From contig JAFLTH010000011.1 of assembly GCA_022510525.1 (NCBI GenBank), positions 1-54,438 of the forward strand: a stretch of DNA of 54,438 nt, written 5' to 3'. Source of the DNA: Lachnospiraceae bacterium. GTDB taxonomy: Bacteria; Bacillota; Clostridia; Lachnospirales; Lachnospiraceae. Shown in pieces: positions 1-8,823 of this stretch. Position 1 is the first letter of the stretch; every line of letters starts with the position of its first letter. Position numbers and translations under genes: made by a program. Under the pieces are notes generated by a model. It was not told where the DNA came from and did no database searches. It worked only from the letters and a program-made list of their open reading frames with translations.

Positions 1-343
<343 letters not shown>

Positions 344-384
344 TTATAAAAAATAATGGATGACACGCACCGCGAGCCACCCTT
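344..384 (-). terminator. Promoter-proximal hairpin with U-tract in the gdhA leader
   Basis: On the minus strand GGGUGGC pairs with GUCAUCC and an inner CGC/GCG stem closes a small loop; the hairpin is followed by AUUAUUUUUUA. It ends about 25 nt before the gdhA start codon and after the promoter at 448-476, so it could act as an attenuator. The 5' arm reads AGGGUGG followed by CUCGCGG, which recalls the T-box antiterminator consensus (AGGGUGGNACCGCG), but the rest of a T-box leader is not seen. Confidence 0.6.
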
Positions 385-385
385 A

Positions 386-418
386 CATTAATAAAAGCCA
401 AAGACTGAGGTCTTGGCT
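386..418 (-). terminator. Second hairpin in the gdhA leader
   Basis: On the minus strand AAGCCAA-GAC pairs with GUC-U-UUGGCUU around a CUCA loop, followed by UUUUAUU. Together with the hairpin at 344-384 it makes a tandem pair between promoter and gdhA. It may be a terminator, or part of an alternative fold. Confidence 0.5.
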
Positions 419-447
419 TATAGACTCCCTTGCCCTTTATCATTATA

Positions 448-476
448 GTATGTGATTTATAAATCCACAACCCTGA
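448..476 (-). promoter_or_regulatory. Sigma-A-type promoter of gdhA
   Basis: Reading the minus strand, TTGTGG (-35) and TATAAT (-10) are separated by 17 bp. The start site would fall near 440, giving a leader of about 120 nt that carries the two hairpins. The rest of the gap up to 612 is AT-rich and I see no gene in it. Confidence 0.6.
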
Positions 477-612
477 TTTCATACATACATGTATAAAAAT
501 TTCACATAATTTTTTATACAAAATGTACAATGATACAGATATTCTGGTATTATTGTATACAATTTATGCTGTTTTCTTGGCTTTTTTTGTTTTGTTTTAT
601 CTGATTTCGTAT

Positions 613-1044
613 CTACAAGTATTCCTTCAGCCTCTCAATATTTTTCTCCTCAAAATCCATAAACTCCCTGGCCAGTTCCACTGACATATCCTGCGCAGAT
701 GCATTATGTTTTACCGCTTTATACATATTAGTAAGCCCTCTGTTGCTTCCCGCTATCATCATTTCGGCCAGATGGCTGGTACTTATATTTGTCAAAGTAC
801 CCATATGCACACTGCCGCGCAGCATAATATCATTAATCTGATTATTCCTATATGTTTCGCTGCCCTCCTCCACAAGCTTTTCAACCGCATCATTATGAAT
901 CTTTGCATACCCCAGCGACTGTTTGGAAAGGCTCATTGTAAACTCATTATCGGTGGATTTGTCCAAAAGCGCATCTATTGTTGTCATAGCCATTTGCGCA
1001 TTTTTCTGGATTTCTTTAAGAATCGTAATGTCATCCTGTTTCAT
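613..1044 (-). CDS. Small helical protein of unknown function
   Basis: A 143-residue protein, probably almost entirely helical, without signal peptide, membrane segment or cysteine motif. The pattern of long amphipathic helices (MKQDDITILKEIQKNAQMAM..., ...ELAREFMDFEEKNIERLKEYL) recalls ferritin-like four-helix bundles or small spore-coat helper proteins, but no metal-ligand pattern can be shown. It lies downstream of the SH3b membrane protein and beyond that gene's terminator. A GGAGG sits about 13 nt before the ATG, a long spacing. I do not recognise the family with certainty and give no function. Confidence 0.6.
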   Translation of the reverse strand: MKQDDITILKEIQKNAQMAMTTIDALLDKSTDNEFTMSLSKQSLGYAKIHNDAVEKLVEEGSETYRNNQINDIMLRGSVHMGTLTNISTSHLAEMMIAGSNRGLTNMYKAVKHNASAQDMSVELAREFMDFEEKNIERLKEYL

Positions 1045-1079
1045 ATAAATGTAAATGCCTCCTGTTATTTGTTTTTTGA

Positions 1080-1112
1080 TAAAAAAAGAGCGTAGATTTT
1101 ACTCTACACTCT
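1080..1112 (-). terminator. Terminator of the SH3b protein gene
   Basis: On the minus strand AGAGUGUAGA pairs with UCUACGCUCU (one U-G pair), with a six-base loop and a run of seven U. It lies just after the stop codon of the SH3b gene. Confidence 0.85.
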
Positions 1113-1143
1113 TTACTATTACCATTTTTACATTCTTTAAACT

Positions 1144-2475
1144 TTACTCAACATAGTCTGACTTCACATAAGCAACTCCGCCGTTATACTTAATCTTGGT
1201 CCAGCCGTCCGCCTGCTTCATAATAACATCAAGCTTATCTCCGACATAGGCGGTTGCAAGCTTCTCGCTGTTTTCGCTGGCACCACTTCTGATCCTTACG
1301 TTTTCTTTTACAGTAACTGTTCCGGTAACCGTAGTGCTATTGTTGTTACTGCTGCTATCGGTTGAAGAGTTATTACTGTTTGCGGTATCATTGTTATTTG
1401 AAGTCTGGGAATCCGTACCGTTTCCGTCAGTTTCGTTCGCTGCCACTTCGGTAGTCTCCACATCTTCCAGATATTCGCTCTTGATGTATGCTTCGCCGTC
1501 ATTATATTTGACCTTGCTCCATCCGTTTTCTATCTTTTCGATTAAGTCGAACTCATCACCAAGTGCGGCCTTTCCGAGTTTATCGGCCGTTTCACTGTCA
1601 GACGAACGGATATTCACAACATCTGTAGCCTTAACCTTTGTTACCACTGTAATAGTACCGGAATTATCCGTTTCCCCGGTTTCCGAACCTGCCTCTGTGC
1701 CTTCTCTGGAATCCGCCTCTGCTTCTGCCTCGGCCTGAGCAAGCGCCTCTCCTATATTTTTCTCAATCTCTTCGTTTACATCACGGATAAGTTTCTTAAG
1801 GTCTTCGTCTTCAGCAACCATGTTATTATAGGAGGCTGTAACTTTATTATTTAAGTCAATCACATCATCCTGAAGATTGACTTCCATAATATAATTCAGT
1901 TCGTCCTCGTCGCCTTCATCGCTGCGATTGATATAATAACTGCCATCTTCTCTCTGACATACATAATGAACCGTCATACCCGGAACCGGCTCATCATAAT
2001 CAATGAACTTAACGGTCGAACATACATAAACAACATAGGTATTATCCTTGGGACCCGGTTTATAATATATGTCCAGAGTCGGATAAGATTCTATATATTT
2101 ACTTGTTTCCTCAATCCGCATAACAACCTTATCATCAATATCTTCTACCAGCTCACGTACAGTATCAACATCACCGTTTACCTGCGCCGTATAATATCCG
2201 TTAATAAGCTCTGCAATATCCGGATTATCATTCTCCTGAAGCGGAACCTCAGGCACTACATTTCCTGTTATGTCCTCTAATGTACTGTTTGCAGTAACAT
2301 CTTCCTGTCTATTGTTTTCTCTCTTATTTGCACTAACGGAAATAACAACGGTAACTATTACACACACTGCCAGAACCACAGGCATAACAATCCTAGAGTG
2401 CTTTACAAGCCAGTTCCCAAGAATTTCAAGTTTTGACATAAGAAACTCTTTTTTATCGTTATTTGACGTACTCAT
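1144..2475 (-). CDS. Membrane-anchored protein with two C-terminal SH3b domains
   Basis: 443 residues. A single hydrophobic segment at about 27-49 makes a type II membrane anchor, so most of the protein is expected outside the cell. The middle (about 60-260) has no recognised fold; it is followed by an acidic Ala/Glu stretch. Two bacterial SH3 domains follow at about 275-337 and 383-443, each with the N-I/V-R-S/I-R...GW-x-K-I/V-K-Y-N-x-G-x-A-Y pattern, joined by a Ser/Asn/Thr-rich linker. SH3b domains of this kind bind cell-wall peptides or polymers, so a wall-linked role is likely. A later ATG at codon 13 is an alternative start. The gene is followed by a strong terminator and preceded by a tRNA on the same strand. 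Confidence 0.8.
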   Translation of the reverse strand: MSTSNNDKKEFLMSKLEILGNWLVKHSRIVMPVVLAVCVIVTVVISVSANKRENNRQEDVTANSTLEDITGNVVPEVPLQENDNPDIAELINGYYTAQVNGDVDTVRELVEDIDDKVVMRIEETSKYIESYPTLDIYYKPGPKDNTYVVYVCSTVKFIDYDEPVPGMTVHYVCQREDGSYYINRSDEGDEDELNYIMEVNLQDDVIDLNNKVTASYNNMVAEDEDLKKLIRDVNEEIEKNIGEALAQAEAEAEADSREGTEAGSETGETDNSGTITVVTKVKATDVVNIRSSDSETADKLGKAALGDEFDLIEKIENGWSKVKYNDGEAYIKSEYLEDVETTEVAANETDGNGTDSQTSNNNDTANSNNSSTDSSSNNNSTTVTGTVTVKENVRIRSGASENSEKLATAYVGDKLDVIMKQADGWTKIKYNGGVAYVKSDYVE

Positions 2476-2517
2476 ATCCTACAACCTTTCATAAAATCGT
2501 AACTCAGGTGAGATGAA

Positions 2518-2589
2518 TGCACCCGACAGGAATCGAACCTGCATCAAAGGCGTCGGAGGCCTACGTTCTATCCGTTAGACTACGGGTGC
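2518..2589 (-). tRNA. tRNA-Arg (anticodon CCG)
   Basis: The minus strand folds into a cloverleaf. The 7-bp acceptor stem is GCACCCG with CGGGTGC, the T arm contains GGTTCGATTCC, and the anticodon stem AGGC/GCCT holds the loop CTCCGAC, so the anticodon is CCG, reading the arginine codon CGG. The 3' CCA is not encoded. It has its own promoter at 2621-2649. Confidence 0.95.
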
Positions 2590-2620
2590 AATGTTACAAA
2601 TATGTTAAATCATCTTATTC

Positions 2621-2649
2621 ATAATAACATAAGTAGAACATATTGTCCA
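2621..2649 (-). promoter_or_regulatory. Promoter of the tRNA-Arg gene
   Basis: TGGACA (-35) and TATTAT (-10) on the minus strand, 17 bp apart, about 30 bp upstream of the mature tRNA 5' end. Confidence 0.6.
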
Positions 2650-2743
2650 GTAATCAATAGAATAAGAAAAATTTCCCTGTATTTTCAATATTTTGGCACC
2701 CATCCAACACCCTGAAACATAACTATTACATAGTAGTATAGTT

Positions 2744-3706
2744 TCACATCATATCTGCATCTTTAATAGTTATCTGCTCCGTAAACCTGTCATAATAATA
2801 TATATTATAAGACAATATCTCCTCCGGCTCAAGCTGAGTATCATTCACATCCCTTACCATATCCCTATAAAACGCGGTTTCCGCCACATTGTCATCCGGT
2901 ATAAGGAGCACTTCATGTATGGAACTTGGAAGTATAATAAGATTTCTTTCCAGTCTTTCGGCAAGCTCCTTTATGGATTTGGAATATAACAGTACGGCCG
3001 CTCCGAAATATCTGCTTTCGCTGCTAAGGAAGTACATAACCACTCCCTCGCCATGCAATACGGCATCCTCACCATGCAAAATCCCCACGGCTCTTATGCC
3101 TACATTACTCCCGTTATTACAATCCAGAATGATATCATTTATAATATGTCCTATTGGCATAAAATCCTCCGGCTGCAATTTAAGCATATTAGATCTGGCA
3201 TTTTTATATAAGTCTTCCAAATCTACGTCCCACATTGACATATGAGTATTTCGGATCAATATCGTCGCTTTACCGAATCTTTCTTCCTCAAATAAGTAAT
3301 AAAACACTATTGCAAGATCATTCCATTTTACATACGGAATTTCCTCAAGAAGCCTGGTATTTCTTTCCCGGTTGATCAATTTATAAAGAATCCTGTCCTT
3401 TACGGTTTCAAAGCGGGTAAAAAAGTCCATATTTATCCTGACTTCTTTTGCATTCTGCCTATAAACATTCAAGATATCTTTAACTATTTCACCCAATGCT
3501 CTGCCTCCTCTGTAATCTTCATACAGCTCATCAATATAAATTGACGGTGCCACGTTACTCCCTCTTTTACTTATCATAACACTGTGCAGACACACACCGT
3601 TATTTTTAGTAACCTCCTTATATACCGCTTCATATTCACTACCCATAATTTTTGTGAGTGAAATACACACTTTATTTCCAAACTCTCCTATTGTGATATA
3701 GTTCAT
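2744..3706 (-). CDS. DUF5688-like protein of unknown function
   Basis: 320 residues, soluble, with no signal peptide. Sequence style and segments such as R...APSIYIDELYEDY and the C-terminal ILPSSIHEVLLIP...DVNDTQLEPEEILSYNIYYYD match a family frequent in Lachnospiraceae (DUF5688), whose role is unknown. The longer reading frame starts at 3778, but its first codons lie inside the efp terminator stem. The ATG at 3704-3706 has GAGAGG at good spacing, so that start was chosen. It lies downstream of efp and beyond its terminator; no separate promoter was identified. Confidence 0.7.
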   Translation of the reverse strand: MNYITIGEFGNKVCISLTKIMGSEYEAVYKEVTKNNGVCLHSVMISKRGSNVAPSIYIDELYEDYRGGRALGEIVKDILNVYRQNAKEVRINMDFFTRFETVKDRILYKLINRERNTRLLEEIPYVKWNDLAIVFYYLFEEERFGKATILIRNTHMSMWDVDLEDLYKNARSNMLKLQPEDFMPIGHIINDIILDCNNGSNVGIRAVGILHGEDAVLHGEGVVMYFLSSESRYFGAAVLLYSKSIKELAERLERNLIILPSSIHEVLLIPDDNVAETAFYRDMVRDVNDTQLEPEEILSYNIYYYDRFTEQITIKDADMM

Positions 3707-3748
3707 ATCGTCCTCTCTTTCCATTCTCTCCGGACAACCAATCACTAA

Positions 3749-3785
3749 TAAAAAAGACAATGGACACGCTTCTTCCATTGTCTTA
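3749..3785 (-). terminator. Terminator of efp
   Basis: On the minus strand AAGACAATGGA pairs with TCCATTGTCTT in a perfect 11-bp stem followed by a T-run. It lies about 50 bp after the efp stop codon. Confidence 0.9.
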
Positions 3786-3835
3786 TAGGCTTAAAATATT
3801 AATAATATACAATACTGTATTGATTAAATAACCGA

Positions 3836-4393
3836 TTATACTCTGGACAGGTACTCACCTGTTCTTGTATCAATCTTAATCACTTCACCCTGGTCAACAA
3901 ACAAAGGCACCATAACCTTGGCTCCGGTTTCTACAACTGCCGGCTTGGTAGCTCCGGTAGCGGTATCACCCTTGAATCCCGGCTCAGTATCCGTAATCTC
4001 AAGTTCTACAAACATAGGCGGTTCAACAGAGAATACATTACCGTTATAAGAACATACTTTGACCATCTCATTCTCTTTTACAAATTTAAGAGCATCGCCT
4101 ACCGTACCACTGTCAAGTGCTACCTGGTCATATGTTTCCGTATCCATAAAGTTATATAAATCGCCGTCTGCGTATAAGTACTGCATATCTTTTCTATCAA
4201 TACGTGCCTGTGGGCATTTCTCGGTTGGTCTGAAGGTTTTCTCTACCACACCTCCGTTGATAACGTTTTTCAGCTTGGTTCTGACAAAAGCAGCTCCTTT
4301 ACCGGGCTTTACATGCTGAAACTCAATAATCTGATAAACATTACCCTCATATTCTATAGTAATACCATTCCTGAAATCACCTGCTGATATCAT
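3836..4393 (-). CDS. efp: Elongation factor P
   Basis: 185 residues, the normal length. EF-P enters the ribosome between P and E sites and relieves stalling at proline runs. The N-terminal KOW-like domain carries the exposed loop KPGKGAAF with Lys32, the residue that is post-translationally modified in many bacteria. Two OB-fold domains follow; the C-terminal one ends in [17 protein letters not shown] as in the family. ATG with AGGAGG upstream. The gene has its own promoter (4428-4456) and its own terminator. Confidence 0.97.
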   Translation of the reverse strand: MISAGDFRNGITIEYEGNVYQIIEFQHVKPGKGAAFVRTKLKNVINGGVVEKTFRPTEKCPQARIDRKDMQYLYADGDLYNFMDTETYDQVALDSGTVGDALKFVKENEMVKVCSYNGNVFSVEPPMFVELEITDTEPGFKGDTATGATKPAVVETGAKVMVPLFVDQGEVIKIDTRTGEYLSRV

Positions 4394-4427
4394 AAAATAA
4401 TCCTCCTGAAATTTTCACAATATAATT

Positions 4428-4456
4428 CTTATATAGTTTATACTATAAACTTGCAA
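4428..4456 (-). promoter_or_regulatory. Promoter of efp
   Basis: On the minus strand TTGCAA (-35) and TATAAG (-10) are 17 bp apart, about 35 bp upstream of the efp start codon. An inner palindrome TTTATAGTATAAA lies in the spacer. Confidence 0.65.
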
Positions 4457-4491
4457 TTTTCAACCTCTTTCCCAAAAAAAGCTAAACTTTT

Positions 4492-5613
4492 TCAAAAAAC
4501 AGAGGCACAGTCCGTAAGATGTGATATGATTTTAAGCTGCTGCGGGCAGGCTTTTTCACACTGGCCGCACGCAATACAATCTGAAGCCGTTCCCACATTT
4601 TCAATTGCTTTGGCATAGTCGGAATGCCCCTCCTCAAGCTGTCCCCAGACAAGCTGCTTATTTCTTGCCGCAAATATTTCCGGAATCGGAATCTCCTTGG
4701 GGCAGCCCGCCGTACAGTAATGACAAGCCGTACAAGGAATCGCCTTCAATCCTCCCATTGCCTCCTGCGCCTTACGGATTGCGGCCTGCTCATTGGCATC
4801 AAGCGGCTTAAAATTTTTCATATAAGAAAGATTATCCTGCATCTGCTCTATATTGGACATACCGGAAAGCACCGTAATTATTCCGTTAAGTGATGCCACA
4901 TAGCGTATTGCCCATGATGCATAAGATGCCGCAGGATCTGTCTCTTTAAAAATATCCTGGACAGCCTTAGGCGGATTGGCCAGTGAACCTCCCTTTACAG
5001 GCTCCATAACAATAATGGACTTCCCATGCTTTCTGGCCACCTCATAATTTTCTCTTGCGGTAACATCAGGATTTTCCCAGTCCGCATAGTTAAGCTGAAG
5101 CTGAACAAACTCAGCATCCGGATGCGCAGTTAAAACTTTATCCAGTATATCGGGAGTTGAATGAAAAGAGAAACCCCAATGCCTGATAAGTCCTTTTTCT
5201 TTCTGCTCTTTCACAAAATCCCATAAGTGATAGTTTTCATAAGTTTTATAATTATTCGTCTGCAGTGCATGAAGCAGATAGTAATCAAAATACTCTGCAC
5301 CCGTGCGCTCTAAACTGGTAAAAAGTTGACGTTTTGCCGCCTCTTCGTTGGGAGCTCCCAGCCAGGCATTCAGCTTTGTTGCAAGTGTATAGCTCTCACG
5401 AGGATATCTGTCAACCAGCGCAGCCTTTGCGGCGCGTTCTGAATCTCCGTCATCATATACATAGGCCGTGTCAAAATAAGTCTGTCCCGCATCCATAAAC
5501 ATATCGACCATCTTTTTAGTATGTTCAATATCGATTTTGCCTGAGCTTTGCTTAGGCAGTCGCATAAGACCAAATCCAAGTTTCGGTGTTGACTCTCCGA
5601 AATAACGCTCCAT
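4492..5613 (-). CDS. Aldo/keto reductase with C-terminal 2[4Fe-4S] ferredoxin-like domain
   Basis: 373 residues. Residues 1-285 form the aldo/keto reductase barrel with the tetrad Asp48, Tyr51 or Tyr53 (FDTAYVYDDGDS), Lys80 and His115 (YYLLHAL). The last 80 residues hold two CxxCxxCxxxC(P) clusters, Cys294/297/300/304 and Cys346/349/352/356, so the enzyme probably carries two [4Fe-4S] clusters. Proteins of this build are common in anaerobes and their substrates are mostly unknown. The start codon lies one base after the aroQ stop, so it is translationally linked to aroQ, but there is no direct evidence that it acts in the shikimate pathway. Confidence 0.9.
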   Translation of the reverse strand: MERYFGESTPKLGFGLMRLPKQSSGKIDIEHTKKMVDMFMDAGQTYFDTAYVYDDGDSERAAKAALVDRYPRESYTLATKLNAWLGAPNEEAAKRQLFTSLERTGAEYFDYYLLHALQTNNYKTYENYHLWDFVKEQKEKGLIRHWGFSFHSTPDILDKVLTAHPDAEFVQLQLNYADWENPDVTARENYEVARKHGKSIIVMEPVKGGSLANPPKAVQDIFKETDPAASYASWAIRYVASLNGIITVLSGMSNIEQMQDNLSYMKNFKPLDANEQAAIRKAQEAMGGLKAIPCTACHYCTAGCPKEIPIPEIFAARNKQLVWGQLEEGHSDYAKAIENVGTASDCIACGQCEKACPQQLKIISHLTDCASVF

Positions 5614-5614
5614 T

Positions 5615-6052
5615 TTAATCCACTCCTTTACTTAATACAAAATCTATCGCCATCATATATCCTTCCAGTCCCTGCCCGTAAATCTGTTTATCACAGGCGG
5701 GTGCCGTCACCGAGACCTTTCTGAAATCTTCACGCTCCATAATATTGGAAATGTGTATTTCCACTTTGGGAACCGTGATACTTGCAAGCGCATCCCTTAT
5801 GGCATAGCTGTAATGAGTGTACGCTCCCGGATTGATCACAATGCCCTGTGTGCCGTCAAAATAAGCATCCTGAATCCTGTCAATTATCGCACCCTCATGA
5901 TTGCTCTGGAAAACCTCTATTTCACAGTCTTCTTTTTTTCCCTTCTCTGATATCATATTTAAAAGATAGTCATAGTCCTGGGTACCGTATACACTTTTTT
6001 CCCGGATTCCTAGAAAATTTAAGTTTGGACCGTTTATAACCAGTATTTTCAT
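5615..6052 (-). CDS. aroQ: 3-dehydroquinate dehydratase, type II
   Basis: 145 residues, the length of the small dodecameric type II enzyme. It converts 3-dehydroquinate to 3-dehydroshikimate, step 3 of the shikimate pathway. The start MKILVINGPNLNFLGIRE with the active-site Arg and Tyr (REKSVYG), the NHEG...I block and the NPGAYTHYSYAIRDA and VEIHISNI blocks are diagnostic. Part of the minus-strand run yqeG-aroE-aroK-aroQ-reductase. Confidence 0.97.
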   Translation of the reverse strand: MKILVINGPNLNFLGIREKSVYGTQDYDYLLNMISEKGKKEDCEIEVFQSNHEGAIIDRIQDAYFDGTQGIVINPGAYTHYSYAIRDALASITVPKVEIHISNIMEREDFRKVSVTAPACDKQIYGQGLEGYMMAIDFVLSKGVD

Positions 6053-6118
6053 TACAATAACCTTTCCTTTCTTTATATAATAATTTGCATACTATATATA
6101 TCGCTATTTCGTATCACT

Positions 6119-6637
6119 TTAAACTGTATGCCGCTTGCAAGTATTTTCAATCTCATTCATAATATCATCAAAATCCTTGCCGTCTACATCTACTATAACA
6201 TCCGCAGCTCCCTCGTAAGCAGCTGAGCGCTTTTCCATCAAAGTCCTTATTTTTTGCATAGGATCATCCACTTGCAAAAGCGGTCTGGTCCTATCATTTT
6301 TCACCCTCTCATAAATTGTTTCAGCACTTGCCCTAAGATAAATCACAGTTCCAAGCTCCTTTAATAAAGCCCGGTTTTCTTCCCGTACAGGAAGTCCCCC
6401 GCCTACGGAAATTATCTGATTATTCTCTGTTGCAATCAGCTTTTTAAGACACTTCGTTTCCAAATCCCTGAAATACTCTTCGCCATCCTTATCAAAAATT
6501 TCGGAAATCGGCCTGCCCTCATCCTTTTCAATAATCTTGTCCGTATCCAGCATTGAGCGGCGCATACGATATGAAAGCTTAATGCCCACCGTTGTCTTGC
6601 CACAGCCCATAAATCCTATTAAAATAATATTATCCAT
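6119..6637 (-). CDS. aroK: Shikimate kinase
   Basis: 172 residues from the chosen start MDNIILIGFMGCGKTTVG. It phosphorylates shikimate with ATP. The Walker A loop is GFMGCGKTT (8-16), the shikimate-binding DTD follows, and further blocks are ISVGGGLPVREENR and the lid region ERVKNDRTRPLL. Two upstream in-frame ATGs (6643 and 6649) would add up to four residues. The ATG at 6637 was chosen because GAGG sits six bases before it and the Walker A position then fits the family. Spacing to aroE is 45 bp. Confidence 0.95.
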   Translation of the reverse strand: MDNIILIGFMGCGKTTVGIKLSYRMRRSMLDTDKIIEKDEGRPISEIFDKDGEEYFRDLETKCLKKLIATENNQIISVGGGLPVREENRALLKELGTVIYLRASAETIYERVKNDRTRPLLQVDDPMQKIRTLMEKRSAAYEGAADVIVDVDGKDFDDIMNEIENTCKRHTV

Positions 6638-6682
6638 GTTCATCCTCATTTTATCCGATTCGTAAAAACGGCATCTATTAAA

Positions 6683-7546
6683 TTATAAACCCATTTTCTT
6701 TTTTATACTATCAAATACAGATTCCGCATCTTCGTCCGAAATCTTCACATCATTCCATAGCTCATATGCATCAATCCCCTGATAAATCAGCATCTTAAGC
6801 CCATTATACGCCTTACCTCCCGCTTCAACAACAAGCTGCATAAACCGTGTATTAAAAGGTTTGTATATTAAGTCGTAACCTGTATGCACTTTCTTATAAA
6901 AATCCATATCATATATTATCACTTCATCATTATGAGGTTCAAGCCCCACCGATGTTGCCTGTATGGCCAGAAACTTTTTATCGGGAAGTTTATCATAGTC
7001 AGACAAAAGCATCGGGTAAATAACTTCTCTTCCAAATGCCTTATTTACTTCATCTGCCACCGCCTGAGCCTTCTCAATCGTACGATTAAGCAAATACACT
7101 TTTCCTGCTTTCTGCTGTGCACACAGATACGCAACTGCCCTTGCTGCACCTCCGGCACCCAGAAGAATAATATCCTCACCTTCTATCCGGATACCCTCGC
7201 TCATCATAGCACGCTTCAGACCGCTCATATCGGTATTATATCCCTTATAGCCGCCATCTGTCCTGACAAGCGTATTCACCGCACCGATTTTATCAGCCAG
7301 AGAATCCACTTTGACCAGATACTTAATGACCTCGCTCTTATAAGGCACCGTAACATTCATACCCAGAATGTCCAGCGCATATGCGCCTTTTACCGCTTCC
7401 TCTACTTTACCCTCTTCCACCAGAAAAGGTACATAGACCAGATTATGCCCACACCTTGATGCAAGCGAATTATGTATCAAGGGAGATATTGTATGCTTAA
7501 TCGGATTTCCGATAACTCCGCAGGTTCTGGTTTGTCCGTCAATCAT
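6683..7546 (-). CDS. aroE: Shikimate dehydrogenase
   Basis: 287 residues. It reduces 3-dehydroshikimate to shikimate with NADPH. The N-terminal substrate domain shows GNPIKHTISPLIHN (SPLIHN at 21-26) and NVTVPYK with the catalytic Lys70; the cofactor domain shows GAGGAARAV. The product feeds the aroK enzyme encoded just downstream. Confidence 0.96.
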   Translation of the reverse strand: MIDGQTRTCGVIGNPIKHTISPLIHNSLASRCGHNLVYVPFLVEEGKVEEAVKGAYALDILGMNVTVPYKSEVIKYLVKVDSLADKIGAVNTLVRTDGGYKGYNTDMSGLKRAMMSEGIRIEGEDIILLGAGGAARAVAYLCAQQKAGKVYLLNRTIEKAQAVADEVNKAFGREVIYPMLLSDYDKLPDKKFLAIQATSVGLEPHNDEVIIYDMDFYKKVHTGYDLIYKPFNTRFMQLVVEAGGKAYNGLKMLIYQGIDAYELWNDVKISDEDAESVFDSIKKKMGL

Positions 7547-7586
7547 CTTATTAATTAATTCCTTTCAGTTTTATATCGTTTATTTT

Positions 7587-8093
7587 TTACTGTTTATTAT
7601 TCAAGTCTCTATTATAAAAAAACAACACAATCTTCTCCAGATACCGCTTAAGTACAATCTGTATCTCTTCCTTGGGGTGGATAGGTTTGACCAGATAAGT
7701 CAATATCCCTGCCTTTTTAGCTCCCCATACATCCGTAAAAAGCTGGTCGCCCACAAAAAAAGTAGTCTCCGTTGTCGTTCCCATAATTTCCATAGCTTTC
7801 TTATAGCTTTCCGGAAAAGGCTTGTTTGCCTTAAAAATATATCTCGAACCAACTTTATCACTAAATGACTTGACCCTGGGTTCTTTATTATTTGATAAAA
7901 GAAGGCTTTCATACCCAATACTTTTTAGCCTTTTAAAAAGTTCGATGCTCCTTGCATCCGCCGGTGCCCCATGCGGAACCAAAGTGTTGTCAATATCAAA
8001 TATGACTCCGCGATATCCCTTATTATACAAGCCTTCATAATCTATCTCATAAGACGAATCCAAATATACATCCGGATAAAAACGCTCCAGCAT
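7587..8093 (-). CDS. yqeG: YqeG-family HAD-IIIA phosphatase
   Basis: 168 residues. HAD motif I is GVIFDIDNTLVPHG (nucleophile Asp plus Asp two residues on), motif II falls in LLLSNN and motif IV in FFVGDQLFTDVWGAKKAG. The sequence PDVYLDSSYEIDYEGLYNKGYRGVIFDIDNTL is typical of YqeG, a cytoplasmic phosphatase whose physiological substrate is unsettled. In many Firmicutes it sits next to aroE, as here (40 bp). Confidence 0.92.
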   Translation of the reverse strand: MLERFYPDVYLDSSYEIDYEGLYNKGYRGVIFDIDNTLVPHGAPADARSIELFKRLKSIGYESLLLSNNKEPRVKSFSDKVGSRYIFKANKPFPESYKKAMEIMGTTTETTFFVGDQLFTDVWGAKKAGILTYLVKPIHPKEEIQIVLKRYLEKIVLFFYNRDLNNKQ

Positions 8094-8158
8094 AATTTCC
8101 TCTATTCCTCTCAGACTACAATCCCGTAATACAATATAATAACTATATCATAATTTAT

Positions 8159-8198
8159 AAAAAAAGGATATTCCGAAAAATATATTCTCCGAATATCC
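8159..8198 (-). terminator. Terminator of nrdR
   Basis: On the minus strand GGATATTC pairs with GAATATCC (A+T-rich stem, loop of about 16) followed by a run of seven T. It separates nrdR from the yqeG operon. Confidence 0.8.
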
Positions 8199-8268
8199 CT
8201 CATTATATTTTATATAATTATTACACAATTACTAACATATATCTAATTACTGTCACATACAATTATTA

Positions 8269-8730
8269 CTACTTTTCAGACGTATCCAGCACTTTTTTAA
8301 GCTCGTCCATAAATGTATTAATATCCTTAAACTCACGATACACAGAGGCAAATCTTACATAAGCAACTGCCTCCAAGTCCTTGAGTTTATTCATAACAAG
8401 TTCTCCAATGACCTGACTGGAAATTTCTTTTTCTTCTCTTGCAAATATGGCAGTCTCAACATCATCCACAAGCTGGTTGATCCTGTTTGCACTGATTGGT
8501 CTCTTATGGCAGGCACGAAGCACTCCTGCCTCGATTTTGCTCCTGTCATAGGTCTCCCTGTTATTATCTTTCTTTATGACAATAAGCGGAATCGTTTCAA
8601 TCTTTTCATATGTTGTAAAACGTTTCTCACATTCGTCGCAGACACGCCGCCTTCTGATTGAATTGTTCTCCTCAGCCGGTCTGCTGTCAATTACTCTGGT
8701 ATTCTCATGACCACAATACGGACACTTCAT
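8269..8730 (-). CDS. nrdR: Transcriptional repressor NrdR
   Basis: 153 residues from MKCPYCG. It represses ribonucleotide reductase genes when its ATP-cone senses high dATP. The zinc ribbon uses Cys3, Cys6, Cys31 and Cys34 (MKCPYCG...RRRRVCDECEKRFTTYE); the ATP-cone occupies about 45-140. An upstream in-frame start at 8772 would add 14 residues that are not found in the family and would overlap the promoter. The chosen ATG has a GGGGG purine run in front. No NrdR box is visible at its own promoter. Confidence 0.97.
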   Translation of the reverse strand: MKCPYCGHENTRVIDSRPAEENNSIRRRRVCDECEKRFTTYEKIETIPLIVIKKDNNRETYDRSKIEAGVLRACHKRPISANRINQLVDDVETAIFAREEKEISSQVIGELVMNKLKDLEAVAYVRFASVYREFKDINTFMDELKKVLDTSEK

Positions 8731-8764
8731 CTTATAGCCCCCTGTTTTAAAATTTGACAATAAT

Positions 8765-8793
8765 ATTATCACATATCATTTTTATTATGTCAA
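8765..8793 (-). promoter_or_regulatory. Promoter of nrdR
   Basis: A perfect TTGACA (-35) and GATAAT (-10), 17 bp apart on the minus strand, end 35 bp before the nrdR start codon. One of the strongest promoters in the window. Confidence 0.8.
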
Positions 8794-8823
8794 CTAATTT
8801 ATAAAATCAGGTATTAAAAAACT

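Noticed and set aside
344-420. Full T-box riboswitch upstream of gdhA
   Set aside because: Only the antiterminator-like arm is seen; there is no room for stem I with a specifier loop between promoter and hairpins.
8731-8772. N-terminal extension of nrdR
   Set aside because: It would overlap the -10 element of the nrdR promoter and add residues before the invariant MKCPYCG.
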